Part shown: positions 45,826-58,356 of the stretch, in pieces
Position numbering within the stretch: position 1 is the first letter of the stretch
How the letters are laid out: each line of letters opens with the position of its first letter
NCBI RefSeq assembly: GCF_030272615.1
Contig: NC_081411.1
Location: 181,868,977 to 181,932,976, forward strand
Length of the DNA: 64,000 bases
Reading direction: 5' to 3'
Origin: Cryptomeria japonica
Taxonomy: Eukaryota; Streptophyta; Pinopsida; Cupressales; Cupressaceae
The notes under the pieces: model-generated
Databases searched by the model: none
What the model saw: only the letters and a program-made list of their open reading frames with translations
What the model was told of the DNA's origin: nothing
Made by a program: the position numbers and the translations under genes

Positions 45826-45833
45826 ATCTTATA
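45826..45833 (-). promoter_or_regulatory. Probable TATA box of the antisense PMD gene
   Basis: TATAAGAT on the minus strand, 92 bases before the exon 1 ATG, leaving room for a start site about 30 bases downstream and a 60-base leader. No long competing signal nearby. Confidence 0.5.
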
Positions 45834-46065
45834 GCCTACCCTAGCCTTAGCCTTCATTTCCTGAGTCAGTCTTCTTCATCCCGTGACTTTGTCACTTTAT
45901 CCGGTCAGTCCATTCTATCTCATCTTTCTTATCGAGAGATTGTCTGCAATCTTTTCAGACATTTTCATCCAATCTCTCGAGGGGGCATATCATTCCCGTC
46001 TTGGGGCAACTCTGTATCAGTTCATCTTATCTTCTTTGAAACAACGCGACAAGCCGCATTGTCTC

Positions 46066-46079
46066 AAAGAGGGGCAAAA
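46066..46079 (+). other. Polypurine tract of the Tat element
   Basis: AAAGAGGGGCAAAA directly before the 3' LTR. Confidence 0.85.
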
Positions 46080-46837
46080 TGTAGACACTCAAAATTGTCA
46101 TGTCTAATTAAATAAATATTTTATTTATTTAATTATCTAAGCCTAGTTCTTCTATTAATTAAATAAATCTTTATTTATTTAATTAATTCATTTATCCTCT
46201 TCTAGCCTTATTTCTCATTTAAATAAATACATTTATTTATTTAAATTATCCTTTTCCTAAATTAAATAAATATTTTATTTATTTAATTGATCCAACTTCT
46301 TCTATTAATTAAATAAATCTTTATTTATTTAATTAATTCATTAGCCTTTTCCACACATGACACATTTCATTCATCTCTTAATTCCTACACTACCTACCCC
46401 TTTCATTATTTTATTATTTCCTCTACCTACCCTCTAATCTTAGCCGACCTCCTTTTTACACCTCTCAATCTTATCCCTCCATTTCATATTGTGTCTTCTA
46501 TTTAAGGAGATGCCTCCTTCATTATCAAATCCTAATGATCACTTGACTACACTACGATCCTACTTGCAACCACATTCCATTCTTTGTTGAGCTCTTGTGC
46601 AAATAAAATCTGAGAGCAAATATATTAAGCAAGATCAATGGAGATAGGAAGAATGGAGATCAAAACCCTATTGGACATGTGATGGTATAATCTTTGTGAT
46701 TTCATTTGATTTGCATTGTCTTAGGTAATCTTCATATGTTATGGTGGATCTTTGTTGTTGTTAGGCTAGGGTTTGGTGGTTGAATTCATTTAGCCTTTCA
46801 ATCTTGTTATTATTGTTATCCATTTTCACCATATACA
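46080..46837 (+). repeat. 3' LTR of the Tat element
   Basis: 758 bp, same length as the 5' LTR, about ten substitutions and no indels by eye. Followed by CTAAT, the target duplication. Confidence 0.95.
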
Positions 46838-46842
46838 CTAAT

Positions 46843-47640
46843 GATTGGGGTACTGCCAGATCACCTACCCTTTGCCTCCTGAGATGAAAGCCTATATCAG
46901 GGGGAATTGAGTTAAGAAAGAAACCCTTTTTATTATTAGTAGAAGGCCTTTTATTCGCTGGAATTTTATTGACAATCTTATTATACTTGGCTACAAACTC
47001 TCTCCTAGGTTCATGAATTTATGTTTTTAACTGAGTCAGCTGAGCTAGAAGAGAATGCTCATCCTCTACACTTTTGAACCTAGCTTCAAATCTTGTTCTC
47101 ATATCATCCCAAGTGGCAAAAACCATTGGGTAAATGATAAAACCATTATGCAGTAGCATCAATTAAGGTTTGTACAAAAAGTCTCACAGCCACATCTTCA
47201 TGTTGGACCCCCTATACACCACATGCTACATTAAAAGCATTCAAATTCTCATCAATTGATGTTTTCTTATCTCCGTTGAACTTAGGTAGATTATATTTCA
47301 CTCCTTTGGGAAGGGAATTTAAATTAGATCCCAAGTTTAGGGGCCCTATAGAAGCTCCCCATGGTTGAGCCATTGGAAAGGTGAAAGGTACAAGATTAAT
47401 GACAATAGGAAAGGTAGTTCTGTGAAATATTAGGGCTTGACAAGTAGAGAATGTGAAAGGCCTTGGAGAGGGAGAAGGTGGTTTACTTCTATCTCACCTT
47501 ACGCGAGGAGGAGTAGATGGGAAACTTAGATCTTGAAACTCCTAAAAAATATGATCAACAACTCCTTCTCTCCTTAAGGATCTGGTATATCTTCTTGACT
47601 CCAGTCTTCTATGATATACAATTCAACTATGATTTCCTGC
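46843..47640 (-). pseudogene. Ty3/gypsy gag N-terminal half (element G1)
   Basis: Minus strand. Recognisable gag pieces: LPKGVKYNLPKFNGDKKTS, then a segment starting FNVACGV with VRLFVQTLIDATA (about 47330-47140), then WDDMRTRFEARFKSVEDEHS, EFVAKYNKIVNKIP and GFHLRRQRVGDLAVP running into the Tat insertion site. Upstream is a Pro/Ser-rich stretch typical of the gag N-terminus. The other half continues at 30699 on the far side of the Tat element. Stops and frame breaks. Confidence 0.75.
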
Positions 47641-47739
47641 TTGATTGAATATATTATAAAAAAATCACACAACATGACAATTTATCGCATGAGATAGTCA
47701 TATTATCCTCATGCCCAGGAGACTATTATTAACTCAATC

Positions 47740-47757
47740 TCCTCAGCACAGTCACCA
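47740..47757 (-). other. Probable primer-binding site of G1
   Basis: TGGTGACTGTGCTGAGGA on the minus strand, a form common after the 5' LTR of plant Ty3/gypsy elements, located upstream of G1 gag. Six bases beyond it the LTR side would end CCAACA (47764-47769). Confidence 0.6.
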
Positions 47758-47763
47758 AAAATC

Positions 47764-48570
47764 TGTTGGTTAACAAATTTTTCCTTTCATAAAATTAACA
47801 TAACACCACTCTATTGCCCCTTAAAGAATAAAACATTAACCAAATAGTCGGGTAAAATTGTGAAAGTTTCCATCTGAATTTTTTTGAGGTACAACTCCCT
47901 CTCTAGATTTTCAATGATTGAAAGCAAGAAAATAATTATGCATATACTTTTAATCGGAAAGTACGAAAGGCATTTTCACATCTACACAACATTATGTTGT
48001 AAATGCAATTTTTTAAAATCAATTTCTAGAATGACCAAGTTCATAGACTTTATTATATTTCACACTTCTCTTTCAATGAAACTATAAAACTTAATTTCAT
48101 TGCAAGTGCATAACATTTCATCACAAATAAAAGACTATTTTGATAGAAATCAACTCCGATAGAAATTCAATTCCTTCATCAAACACACAGATTTGAGATT
48201 TCTAGAATAATCACTTCCATTCAATCACAAATAAATGATTATTTTTGTTTGAAACATTAGATAACTGCAAGATAAAATGTATCAAGTCTGATAGCTAACC
48301 AAAACTCGGACCGTCAAGTAGTCTTTTAAAAACATATAAATAGCCACACATAAGCTAATTGAAGTTTAGGGAAACATAGAGTTACATAACTCTACCCCTG
48401 AGTCAAGACTCGGTTCTAAAACATCACCAGAAAAACTAACTTTTAAAACTGTCCTACAGTTCATCACAAAACAATTTCAAAGGCCTACATGATGGAGATT
48501 GCAGCTATGAGGTGAGATCTTCGAGCTAGTTCTGCATTGTGCTGGAGACATGTTTCCACTCTAAATGAAC
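47764..48570 (-). repeat. Possible 5' LTR of G1
   Basis: Inferred from position next to the primer site, with the inner end TGTTGG/CCAACA. No partner LTR was found in the window and the outer border is a guess. No genes. Confidence 0.35.
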
Positions 48571-48579
48571 AACTGATAA

Positions 48580-51500
48580 GTTTTGTATAACGAAAAAGTT
48601 TGAGATTTTGATGTGTGCAATCCTATAGTACTACATTTCTTTATCTCGCCGAACCTAGGCCATGATATCCACATGATCTCCCAAGTGTTCTATGCATAGG
48701 AAAATGAGGGATTCAATCTTTCCCACTATTGAGAAGTCATTTGTTGTTAGAGACTTTGCTTCCCTGACATAATTAATTTTCCCTTCAAAAGACTAAGTAA
48801 TGACTTCCAAACTTCCTATGGTTTTCCCATCCTCTTTTAGACATTTAATCCTTATGCACTTCAAATCACTCTACATAGATAGAGAGAGTTGAGCTAACTC
48901 ATCTCATATTTTAGTAGATTCTCCACACCCCTATTCTACTACATAATTTTTCCACTCAATGTTTTTCCTTCACACATAGAGGCTATTATCATCCAAACCT
49001 TGTACTGATTTTTCTGATAGGAACTTCATGATGCCATATTTTTGTACATCAACCATTTGAGCTACCACAACTCTCCATTTGGTTTTTTCTTTCTTCCAAT
49101 TGATAATTTTTGTCTTTAGCTCTTTCATTACAGTTATGGAATTCTTGTACACCTTGCTCAGATTTTTGAATTATTTTGTGCCAGATTGAGTGATCCCCTC
49201 AAACCATTTTAGGAAAATCTTAGTCACCATCTTATTGTTGTGAATTTGGCCTATAAGTTTTTTATTAATAGGTGATTTAGGATCGAATGACATAGGCAGC
49301 TATGAAATCGGCTAAGCATTAGGATTATGAATAGCGTCTATATACTCTGCCATATGCCTCAACATTTCCTTAAGATCCTTCTTATCCTTCTCACCCTTCC
49401 ATGTTTTGTTAATTATTCTTTTGGTGGAGGCCTCCAAATGGTGTACATTTGGCACACGCGATCCAACACCTAAATTAACTTTTCCAACACTAAATCTTTT
49501 GCCAACGGATTCTCTACTTTCTTATCTGAAACAAGGCGGGCTATCTCAGTAATCCAATTGCTTGTATCCTGATTAAAATCAATTTTCAAAACCATCTTCA
49601 GTCTTTTAGATTTTGGAGTTTTACCCAAGCATTTTCTAACCATATCTTCAATAGGAGCCAAGACAGGAACCACATTTCTCTTCTTGCTACTAAGAGCGGT
49701 ATCTAACCAATGAGGAGTACTGGAACCTACATATTTCTTTGCTTAGGGTTGCTCAACACTTACAGTGGCCAAGATCAATGAACCTTCAATGCCTTCTTCT
49801 TCTTTTTTAGGTTCTTCAACATTTCCAACGTCCAAGGTGGGTATCTCAATGTTTTGTTCTACCATTCTATTCTCAGCTTCAGTAAACCCTTCCAAATCAA
49901 CCACCATTGTACTTTCTGGCAAATTTTTGCCCTTGTTCTTGGTTCTTGACCTGGTAACATGAGATACAATTTGGATAACAAGGGACTTCTTTGAACCTTT
50001 GATAGTATTTGCCTCAAGCTTAACCTTGGCACCACCTGCATCATAAGTTTTAACAGACTTATTAGATGAAACTTTTTGAACAGGAGAATCTTTGATTACA
50101 AGTTTTCCCAGCCTCTATTTTTCGTAGCCACTGCTCAGTTCTTCAGATAACAGGGAAAGTTCTCATCTAAATATGATCTTCTTCCTTCTTATACCACTCT
50201 ATCTTAGGGATTGGGGAACCCTATACATTCTTTGCATACCATGGGTCAATTAGATCTTCACTATCATTCACAATTCACATTACATTCATTATGAGTTGAA
50301 AGGAAATAATCTAGTCACTATGAACTTGGAAGATATTCTCCGTCTCACTTCAAATTCATCTCGGCAATCCTTCCAAAAATCTTCAAGTTGTGAACCATGA
50401 GAGAAACTCTCCATAAGAGATAAGTGTTCTTGGGCATAACCTTTGCTATCAAAATTTGGTCGAGCGGCATAGTGTTTATGGTTAAGCTTCTTGAAATCAA
50501 CCTCTAGGTTCAAGGCATCGGAAACAAAGTGACAAATATAATAACCCAGCTCAATTGGGAAAGAGATTCCTGAATCTTGTCTAGCGAGAGTCTTCTTGTC
50601 AATATGAGAAAGCTGCCTACATAATTCAATTAGCACAAAGTGATCAAGGGAAAACCTTGACAATTTAAATGGTTCTCCTTTGAACCCTCCAACCCTAATA
50701 TAGGTACACCGAGGATACTAAATGAATTAACTTTCGTATGTACTCACTAGTTGCATAGCCTCATCGTATAACTACTTATTCATATTTCCTTGTAGTTCAT
50801 AAACCAGTCTCCTTCAAACACATCGTGAACTCTTCTGAAATCCTCATGACATTTCTGTAAATGAAGGTGCAGGTGGTAATCGTAAATTTTTATCCCATCC
50901 ACCAATTCTGCATGATGCAAACCTGGCCAATTCTGACACATGCCAAACAATAAAACAAGTATGAGGAAATATAGAAATCCTTATTTCTGAGGCAATTGTA
51001 TAGCCCTTCATGCAATCTCTTAGCAATTTATTCTGCCCAATCTATATATCTCTTCTCATCTAATATGACCTAGATGTAAAAGTACATCCAGTCTTCCCAA
51101 TAAAATGCCTATTGTCTTCCTTTTACCTTATGCAACAAAATGACAGTGTCCCTGACTTATTTAATAAAATGCTCCCTAGTTAAGGACTTGGGCAATCTGG
51201 AACCATCCTTTTGAAACTTCAGGAGCCAATTTCTGGCTATAATACTTATGTACTAGGTTTTCTTTTCTGAGAAAAACCCATATGAGGTGGTTATTGTCTA
51301 ATCTTTGTATGGCTCTTTAGCGGGAATTTTAAAGACATCCATAATGGTTTCCCTATTTATATTCAACAAGATGCCCTAATTTGCATTTTTGATACATCTA
51401 TGTTCGGGGTCATACTTTTTCATGCACTCAAGTACTAACTCAAGGTACTATATAGTAGAAGGGAAAATGGTATGTGCAAGATGATGGTGTGCCAAAATAG
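48580..51500 (-). pseudogene. Decayed ORF of unknown family
   Basis: Minus-strand protein-like sequence broken by many stops. 51130-50870 includes WEDWMYFYI and a YIDWAE..A stretch. 50663-50289 is open: RFSLDHFVLIELCRQLSHID, FPIELGYYICHFVSDALN and a YAARPNFDSKGYAQEHLSL stretch. 49673-49470 has LKMVLKIDFNQDTSNWITEI. The low stop density in one direction suggests a single long ancestral protein, probably carried by a transposable element. I recognise no catalytic motif. Confidence 0.4.
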
Positions 51501-52404
51501 GCCTTTAAGTGGCAATGAAATTTCAGAAAATCAAAGTTATGCAACTTGACATGAAAATTTGAATAAGTTGTGAACATTATTTTAAAAATATGTAAGAAGA
51601 GAATCTATATAAAATTGAATGTAGTTTCTATGCTACTAGTTGTTTCTTGAAAAAAAAATCCTATTTGATGAAAATTTTAAAATTCAATGCAGTGGTACTA
51701 AAATTTCAAGAAAAAGATAAGAAGTAGACATATGTCTGACCACCCTAATCAAAATAAAATCGTAAATTTTTTTATAATATTAATAATATAATTATTGGAC
51801 TCATGTCCAAATGTGACACATATTTTTTTATAACTTTTTATAAAGTAAATAATTATTTATGAATTTTTTACTACAACTTTTCAGAAATTCAGAAACTCCT
51901 ACATCTAACCACCTTAACTTGGTCAAAACCTTATGAAATTTTAAATTTTTTTTTTTTCTCTATAGTAGACAAAGGATAGGATGTGATGCATGTTTCAAAT
52001 TCAATCAGGACTATTGTCAGAATTAAATTAAAAAATAAATAATAATTATTTATTAAAGTCAAAATAAGACAAGCCTTATATTGTTGGAAAGATGAGAACA
52101 TCCTTAAAAAACCCTTTTCGTTTTATCAAATTTTGCTACAAAAAAAGTTGTCAGCCACCAGTGTAAAGTCTGGAAAATCAAGAATACTGAAAAACATGTT
52201 TTTTTAGTTGACTTTCCAGGATTGTCACTTCCAAGCCAAATCCCAAAGCATTTTCGAGCCAAAATTTGATTTTTGAAAATTGTACAACAAAAATCGGATA
52301 TCTGATTTTAATAAGTAAATTCACTAACTAAATTTGCACATAATTAATCTATTGTTTATTAATATATTAATATATTAATTTATAAATAAATTAGTATATG
52401 ATAT
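51501..52404. other. AT-rich region without gene
   Basis: Long A/T runs and short frames only. It ends at the microsatellite. Confidence 0.5.
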
Positions 52405-52886
52405 TAGGGAGAGTGAGAGGGAGAGGGGGGAGTGGGGGGAGAGAGAGAGATTAGGGGAGAGAGAGAGAGAGTGAGAGAGAGAGAGAAGGGAGAGAGATAT
52501 GGGGAGAGGGAAGGGATAGAGAGATAGAGAGACATATGACCCTTTACGACTCTATATGGTGTCGTTATGGGTCATATGACCCCTTATGATACCATATAGC
52601 ATTGTTAGGGGTCATATGGTGTCCTAAGGGGTCATATTGTGTCCTACGACCCCTTACAACACCATATGACCCCTTATGACACCATCTTGGGTTGTTAGGG
52701 GTCCTATGGTGTCCTAAGGGGTTATATTGTGTCCTACGACCCCTTAGGATGCCATATAACCCTTTAAGACACCATATTGGGTTGTTATGGGTCCTATGGT
52801 GTCCGAAGGGGTCATATGGTGTCCTAAGGGGTCATATCGTGTCCTATGACCCCTTAGGACACCATATGACACCATATGACCATATC

Positions 52887-52917
<31 letters not shown>

Positions 52918-52930
52918 CCATAATCTCTCT
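52405..52930. repeat. Palindrome array between GA and TC microsatellites
   Basis: A GA-rich tract (52405-52530) on the left and a TC tract (52889-52930) on the right, so the outer ends are complementary. Between them, words ACACCATATGACCCCTTA and the inverse TAAGGGGTCATATGGTGT recur at least ten times in both orientations with point changes, interspersed with TTGGGTTGTTAGGGGTCCTA units (three). The whole block can fold on itself in many registers. Confidence 0.88.
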
Positions 52931-53265
52931 CTTTAAAATATGAGTAATAAAATCAGATATCGGATTTTATTAGATATCTAATTTCTGTCGTTGCCATTAA
53001 TGTGGCAACAATAAAAAAAAGGTGGCAACGGGAAAAAATTTTGGGACCACAAATCTATACATTAAAATTGGATATCCGATTTTTGTAAATAAAAAAGACC
53101 CTTGTGGGCCATTTTGTGGATTCCAATGGCCCACAGTCTGCATATTCTATTTTATGTCGACGATCACGGGTTTTCAGATAGGTTGAGACAAATTTTTCCT
53201 TTTGAGAGATTCTTAAAGTCAAATCTTACATTGTCAATCATTTAGGAGCATCTTTGTGGAGGTAA

Positions 53266-56055
53266 ATGGGGAGTAGTAGTCGTCGGAAGTCTAAACGCAA
53301 AAGAAAACTTTCAAATGACCAAATTGAAGTGTATAGAGAAAGAGATAGAGAAGGTCATAGGAGGAGAAGACAAGGTATGTTAAATATTGCTAATGTTACT
53401 TCAAGTGAAGATGATATTGAATTTGAAAATGTCTCACAAGTTATTGAAAATGAAAATGTAGATTTTGAAAGTGAAAATTTTGAAAATGTTGAAAGTGATA
53501 ATGAAAATGCTCAACATGTGGAAAATTTTGACATTGGAGGTGAACATGTGGAAAATTTTGACATTGGAGGTGAACATGTGGAAAACTTTGACATTGAAGG
53601 TGGAATTGCTCAACCAAGTGAACAATATGTAACACCTAATTACTTTAGAATTGAATACCCTCTCATGGATGAAAGAAAAATTCAAAATCCAAGACCTTCA
53701 AGAACCCCAAAATGGTTACTTGAAATTGATGAGAACATTATTGCAAATCTTGAAGGCAAGAGGTCAACAAGAAACATTCAGTTGTGGGCTATACAACTTT
53801 TTGACCAAAATTTTAGCAATAAGACATTGACCGAGAAATTCCAACTCTTTGTTCCATTGCTAAAGATGATAAAGATGCGACCATTGCTAAACAAATTGAA
53901 GATTTGTATGAATAATAAGATCGAGAGAAATTCTATTTTTTCCAAAAATCTATTTGACGCTCTCAATTCTATTGGAAAGAATACCAAAGAAAGAGATAAG
54001 AGGGCTTCTCAAAGAGTGATTACAACCTCCTTAGTAAGCCATCCATTGAGGAAGGATCATCAAATGAGACAAACTTGTGTTGATTTTAACATAAACCATA
54101 AAACTTTGGATAGAGCACTTGCACGAAGACAAAGACTTGACGATCCACTTCAACATGATACATGGACTTTTGGTGGGAGGCTTCCACGTGTTGATAGAAA
54201 GTTGACTGATAATGTGAAGGAGGAGATTCAACAATTTTGGCACTCTAATTCTAGAGTGTCACCTAATGTAAAGGATGTTTTGAAATTAAGAATTGGAAAC
54301 CGAGATCACACACTGCATCACAAATATTTATTGGAATCAAGGCAAACAATATTGTACAAAAAAATTTGTGAAGTACATCCAACTTTGCAAATATCACAAA
54401 GGGCTTTTGAATCTTTGAAGCCATTTTATTGTGTTCCTCTTAAGATTCATAATACTTGTTGTTGCAAGTATCATGTGGAGTTTTCAATGTACCATGAACT
54501 TTTATGCCATATTCATTCTACAATGCATACTAATGAGATGTTTTAGGAGTGTGGTGCAATGCTATTTCCGAGATCATCAAGAGACTTGCAAGATCTATTT
54601 TTATTCCCTAGAGATGATGGCTGCTATTTTTATAGAAATGATTGTTTGAATGAGAAGTGCTCAAAATGTGGTGGGTTGTCAAAGTTTGTTTCATGTTTTC
54701 ATGAGGGCAGCGAACATGAGTTTGGAAAGAATTATGTTGAGAAAAAAAGATATGAAATAGTGAAATATACTTTGAAGAGTGGAGGTGAAGGTTCTAGATG
54801 TGAATGAGTCTCAATAGAAGTGAGTGTTGCTGATTTTATTTTGGATTTTAAGGAAAATATTTTTTACAAGTATGCAAGGCACACCCATAGGTCTCAGTGG
54901 TTGGATCGATAGTTTAGGATGTGTAAGAACTCTTTCTCGATTGGCACTATTGTATTGGTGGTTGATTTTGCAAAGAACTATACATTGCAACCAAAAAATG
55001 AGGTACAGTCTCAGTACTATAATTCAATCTAGATTGCTATTTTTGTTCACATTACATATAGACATGCTCCTAATAGTACAAAAGAGGACAGGAAGATAAT
55101 TAGCAAGTATCATTTTTATATGAGTGATAATAGATCACACTCCTTCGAGTATGTGCAACATTCTTTCAATAATTTTTTTGGAAAGATATCGCAATTGATC
55201 GACATATCATATGGTAAGATAACTGTACGAGTCAATTGAATAATGCCTGTATGTTTTATTGGTAGATTAGAATGTATGTAGAGAGGCGTATACCTCATAT
55301 TTGGTGTTTTTTTGAGGCAGGGCATGGGAAGAGGGAGCATGATGGAGTAGGTGCATGTTTGAAGAGAGCTTTAGTTAAGGAGCAATTGAGGATTTCAGGT
55401 ACAAATTTCTTTGATGTGCGTTCTATTGTTGATTGGTGTAGTTCAGCATTGTCACATGGAGGTACTCTTGATTTAGCAGTGGCCAGATTCTTTTGGTTGG
55501 TTGAGGAGAGCATAGTGGGATACAAATTGGATTGTTAAACAATTAAAGATTCTTCAAAGATGCATTTACTTCTCAGCTTAGATGCAAGTACATGGACCAT
55601 TTGGACATGAGCGTTGGCTTGTTTTTGTCAAAGTTATGTTCAGTGTGATTGGGATCAGTGCGAGTCAAGTGAGTGGGTTGATATGTGGGTTCCCAATATC
55701 TAACTCCTTTATCTCAAACAATATCCTTGTTAAATGATGACATGGAAAGTTAACTTGAGTATGACCGTCTATCAGATCTTGTACAGCCAGGACATGTTTT
55801 TGCAGTTGTTGCACTGCAAGGGAATGAAGAGAGATTAGAATATTGGTTGGCATGATGTGTACAGGGAAAATAGAAGCTAATACAACCAGTGATAGATGAT
55901 GACAGGTTCACATATCCTACATGTTCAGTTGTTGTCGTGGGAACTTGGTTGCGAACATACATGATTAGAAAGAATGGCATACCTACATTTGAAGACTATG
56001 AGAGACACAAAACCATTCTAATGTATTCACACCTTATTATAGCTATAGATGTCAA
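53266..56055 (+). pseudogene. DDE-like transposase gene of an unassigned DNA transposon
   Basis: The ATG at 53266 opens 426 codons. The basic N-terminus (SSSRRKSKRKRK) looks like a nuclear signal; an acidic region holds three 10-residue EHVENFDIGG repeats. A DNA-binding-like middle (about 54050-54200) follows, then a Cys/His cluster TCCCKYHVEF and EKCSKCGG. Downstream, across stops, are VVDFAKNYTLQ with NEVQSQYY (first Asp), FYMSDNRSHSF (second Asp) and FFEAGHGKREHDGVGACLKR (HGKG.DG.G box), a set shared with uncharacterised eukaryotic transposase-like proteins. The C-terminal part continues to VGTWLRTYMIRKNGIPTFED before the nested LTR element. At least five stops and two frameshifts. Superfamily not settled. 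Confidence 0.65.
53516..53605 (+). repeat. 30-bp tandem repeat in the transposase gene
   Basis: Three in-frame copies of a unit with CATGTGGAAAATTTTGAC, encoding (EHVENFDIGG)3. The third copy has two changes. Confidence 0.85.
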
Positions 56056-56823
56056 TGTTGGCATATGCACACTCCAATGAGACATTAAAGGTGATTGAAG
56101 GTTTTTTCATTGATGGCAACCTTACAATCCTACGACACCGGCAAGGCATTACACCGGCACTCAGACAACTGGCACTGGCAGAGAAAGGAAGCATACCGGC
56201 ACAGAGGCCGATAGGATTTTTCCTATATTATATTTTGTTTATTATTGTAAAAACTTTGTAAGCCGACTTGGTATTATTGTAAAATGACTCTTATATATAA
56301 AAGATCATTGTAGGACATTTGATAAGATATGGTAGAATGTAATTAGGCAAAATAAGGCAGACCTATTATGCGAATCATAGGATAAGGGTTTATATAAGAA
56401 GCAGAGCAGAAATCGGTACTGGATCTGGCATTATAGATGCTATTCTGAAGCAGTACAAGATACTGGATTTGTATAATCCATTATTGTAAGTTAGTGAGAC
56501 TTCCCATTGAGCAGTGAGCTCTAGGAACTTGGCCTTCCTACATGTGCAGGCCCCTCTTGTAAGTAATATTCTCTTATTGGCCAGTAAGTGAATATTGTGG
56601 GTCACAAATCCCACTGAGGTTTTTTCCACACCGGGTTTCCTCATTAAAATATTGTGTTATGGTGTGTTTCTTATGTGGTTGCTTTCATTTCTGTTTATTG
56701 CATTATTTCTTGCTTACTGGTACATTGTTATAATATGCTCTACATGTTTTAAGTTAAGAAATTCAATTCAATGGTTAGATACTAATTCACCCCCCCCTCT
56801 TAGTATCTATGGGAATCCTAACA
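56056..56823 (+). repeat. 5' LTR of the non-autonomous element
   Basis: 768 bp. CTTATATATAAAAG at about 56290-56303 is a strong TATA box. Contains CACCGGCA words near the start. Ends CCTAACA. Confidence 0.92.
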
Positions 56824-56825
56824 AT

Positions 56826-56838
56826 TGGTATCAGATCC
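56826..56838 (+). other. Primer-binding site, tRNA-Met type
   Basis: TGGTATCAGATCC just after the LTR, one mismatch from TGGTATCAGAGCC. Confidence 0.8.
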
Positions 56839-56894
56839 TAGTCCTCTATTTTCAAAAGCCTAACAGCTTGAGGAAGATCTTGACACCGGTAGAG

Positions 56895-58049
56895 ATGGAA
56901 AATCTAATGAAGCAACTTGAAGCATCTCTCTCAGACTATGATACAGAGAAATTGAAAAACATCAAACTTGAAGATGATCTAAAAGCAGCTCAAGATATCA
57001 TTCAGGCACTTCAAGAAAATCTCACCATTGCAAGAAACAAAAGAAGAGAACTTTGTGAAAAGATGTAATTTGAGAATGATGAGAAGGAAACTCTTAATGA
57101 TATGATAGGTAAGCTGAAGCAAGAGAACATGACAACAAAGAATGAAATGCAGGATATGACCATGAGATTTTGTAAAGAAATTAAAGATAGAAAGAAGAAT
57201 GAAGAAGATTTGACTAGAAGATTAAGTGATGCAGCAAATGAGAACACCAAACTTAGCTATGAAAATGATTTGTTGAAGATAGATCTAATGCATACACAGA
57301 ATGATTCAAATGAACTCATGAGACAGAAAGAATTCTTGGAAAGAGAATTAGATACTGCAAATCAGCACAAAGATAAATTCAAGAAAAGTTCAGAAGAACT
57401 TGGTGACTTGTTGAAAAATCAGAAACCTAATGGTGACACAAATGGGATTCGCTTTGAAGTTGGTGAAAGCTCTGATACTGCAAACACTCAAGATCACAGC
57501 AAATTGGTAAGGCAACCTAATGCTTATAAATTCAATAAAAAATGCTTTAACTGTAATAAGTATGGTCATAGAGCAAATAAATGTAGATCTAGAAATTATC
57601 AGAACATCAACACACCCACCGATCAATGTTCAAAATGCAATAAAGTTGGTCATAACTCTAAAAATTGTAGAATGAATGTAAGATGTTATGTTTGTGGAAG
57701 ATTTGGACACTTATCTAATAAATGTAGAACACAAACTGACATAGGCTATGGAAAGGTTATTTAGATAAATAATGTGACTTGTTATGCTTGTAACAAGATT
57801 GGGCATATTGCAAAATTATGCAGAAGTAAAGGATCACTGATAGACAACAAAAGTTCTAGTTTGAAAGGAAAAGAAAAATTTGAAGAGGTTAAGCAAGAAT
57901 TCTCAGAACAATGGATTAGAAAGTCAGATAATGTTGGAAATACTCCTCCATTGGTAGAACCAATCAACACTCCACCATCAGGACAGAGTAGTGCTCCACC
58001 AGCAGGACAGAGTAGTACTCCATCGGCAGGAAGCTCTTCATCAAATTGA
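56895..58049 (+). pseudogene. Gag-like protein with four CCHC zinc knuckles
   Basis: One frame from about 56895 (MENLMKQLEASLSDYDTEKL) to 58049, with stops at 57066-57068 and 57762-57764. A long coiled coil covers most of the first 200 residues. Then come CFNCNKYGHRANKC, CSKCNKVGHNSKNC and CYVCGRFGHLSNKC, and, after the second stop, CYACNKIGHIAKLC: four CX2CX4HX4C knuckles. The C-terminus has repeats of PPxGQSS. A role in binding the element's RNA and particle formation is inferred. No protease follows. The upstream start is uncertain; the ATG used is the first in frame after the primer site. Confidence 0.8.
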
Positions 58050-58356
58050 AGAAAAGTTTCTTGAGGGTTTGGCAATCAATGAGACATATGCTATAATTCC
58101 CTCGGTTGATTGTGAAAAGTTAGAAAATTACTTCTATACCGGCAGACAATGTTAAGTGATTACTTAACCGACATGCATTTATTGTGGTAGTTGGCAAAAT
58201 TGACATTATAAATTTGTGGTTTTGGCTCCATTTCACTTCAATATGAATTCAAACACTCAAAGAGCACGAAATCTCCAGAGCTAAGGTATTTCGAGAAAGA
58301 GGCAAGAACACTTCAGCAATCAATCCATCCTAAGGTAGAAAAAGGTATTTATCATC

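Larger units (their letters stand above)
30705..46837 (+). mobile_element. Tat-lineage Ty3/gypsy LTR retrotransposon with an antisense PMD gene
   Basis: Length 16,133 bp. LTRs of 758 bp at both ends begin TGTAGACAC and end ATATACA, differing at about ten positions by eye. Target-site duplication CTAAT at 30700-30704 and 46838-46842. Internal order: primer site, 2.2-kb leader, gag, protease with G-patch, RT, RNase H, second (archaeal-type) RNase H, integrase, spacer, antisense PMD gene, polypurine tract. The second RNase H between RNH and integrase marks the plant Tat lineage. Gag-pol holds in one frame with about 14 stops, so the copy cannot make its proteins now. It interrupts G1 gag. Confidence 0.96.

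Noticed and set aside
52532-52890. CRISPR-like or centromeric satellite array
   Set aside because: Units alternate in orientation, vary in spacing and are flanked by microsatellites; eukaryotic context.
56595-57068. Start of the zinc-knuckle ORF inside the 5' LTR
   Set aside because: The frame is open into the LTR, but the part before the primer site is LTR sequence; translation most likely begins at the ATG near 56895.
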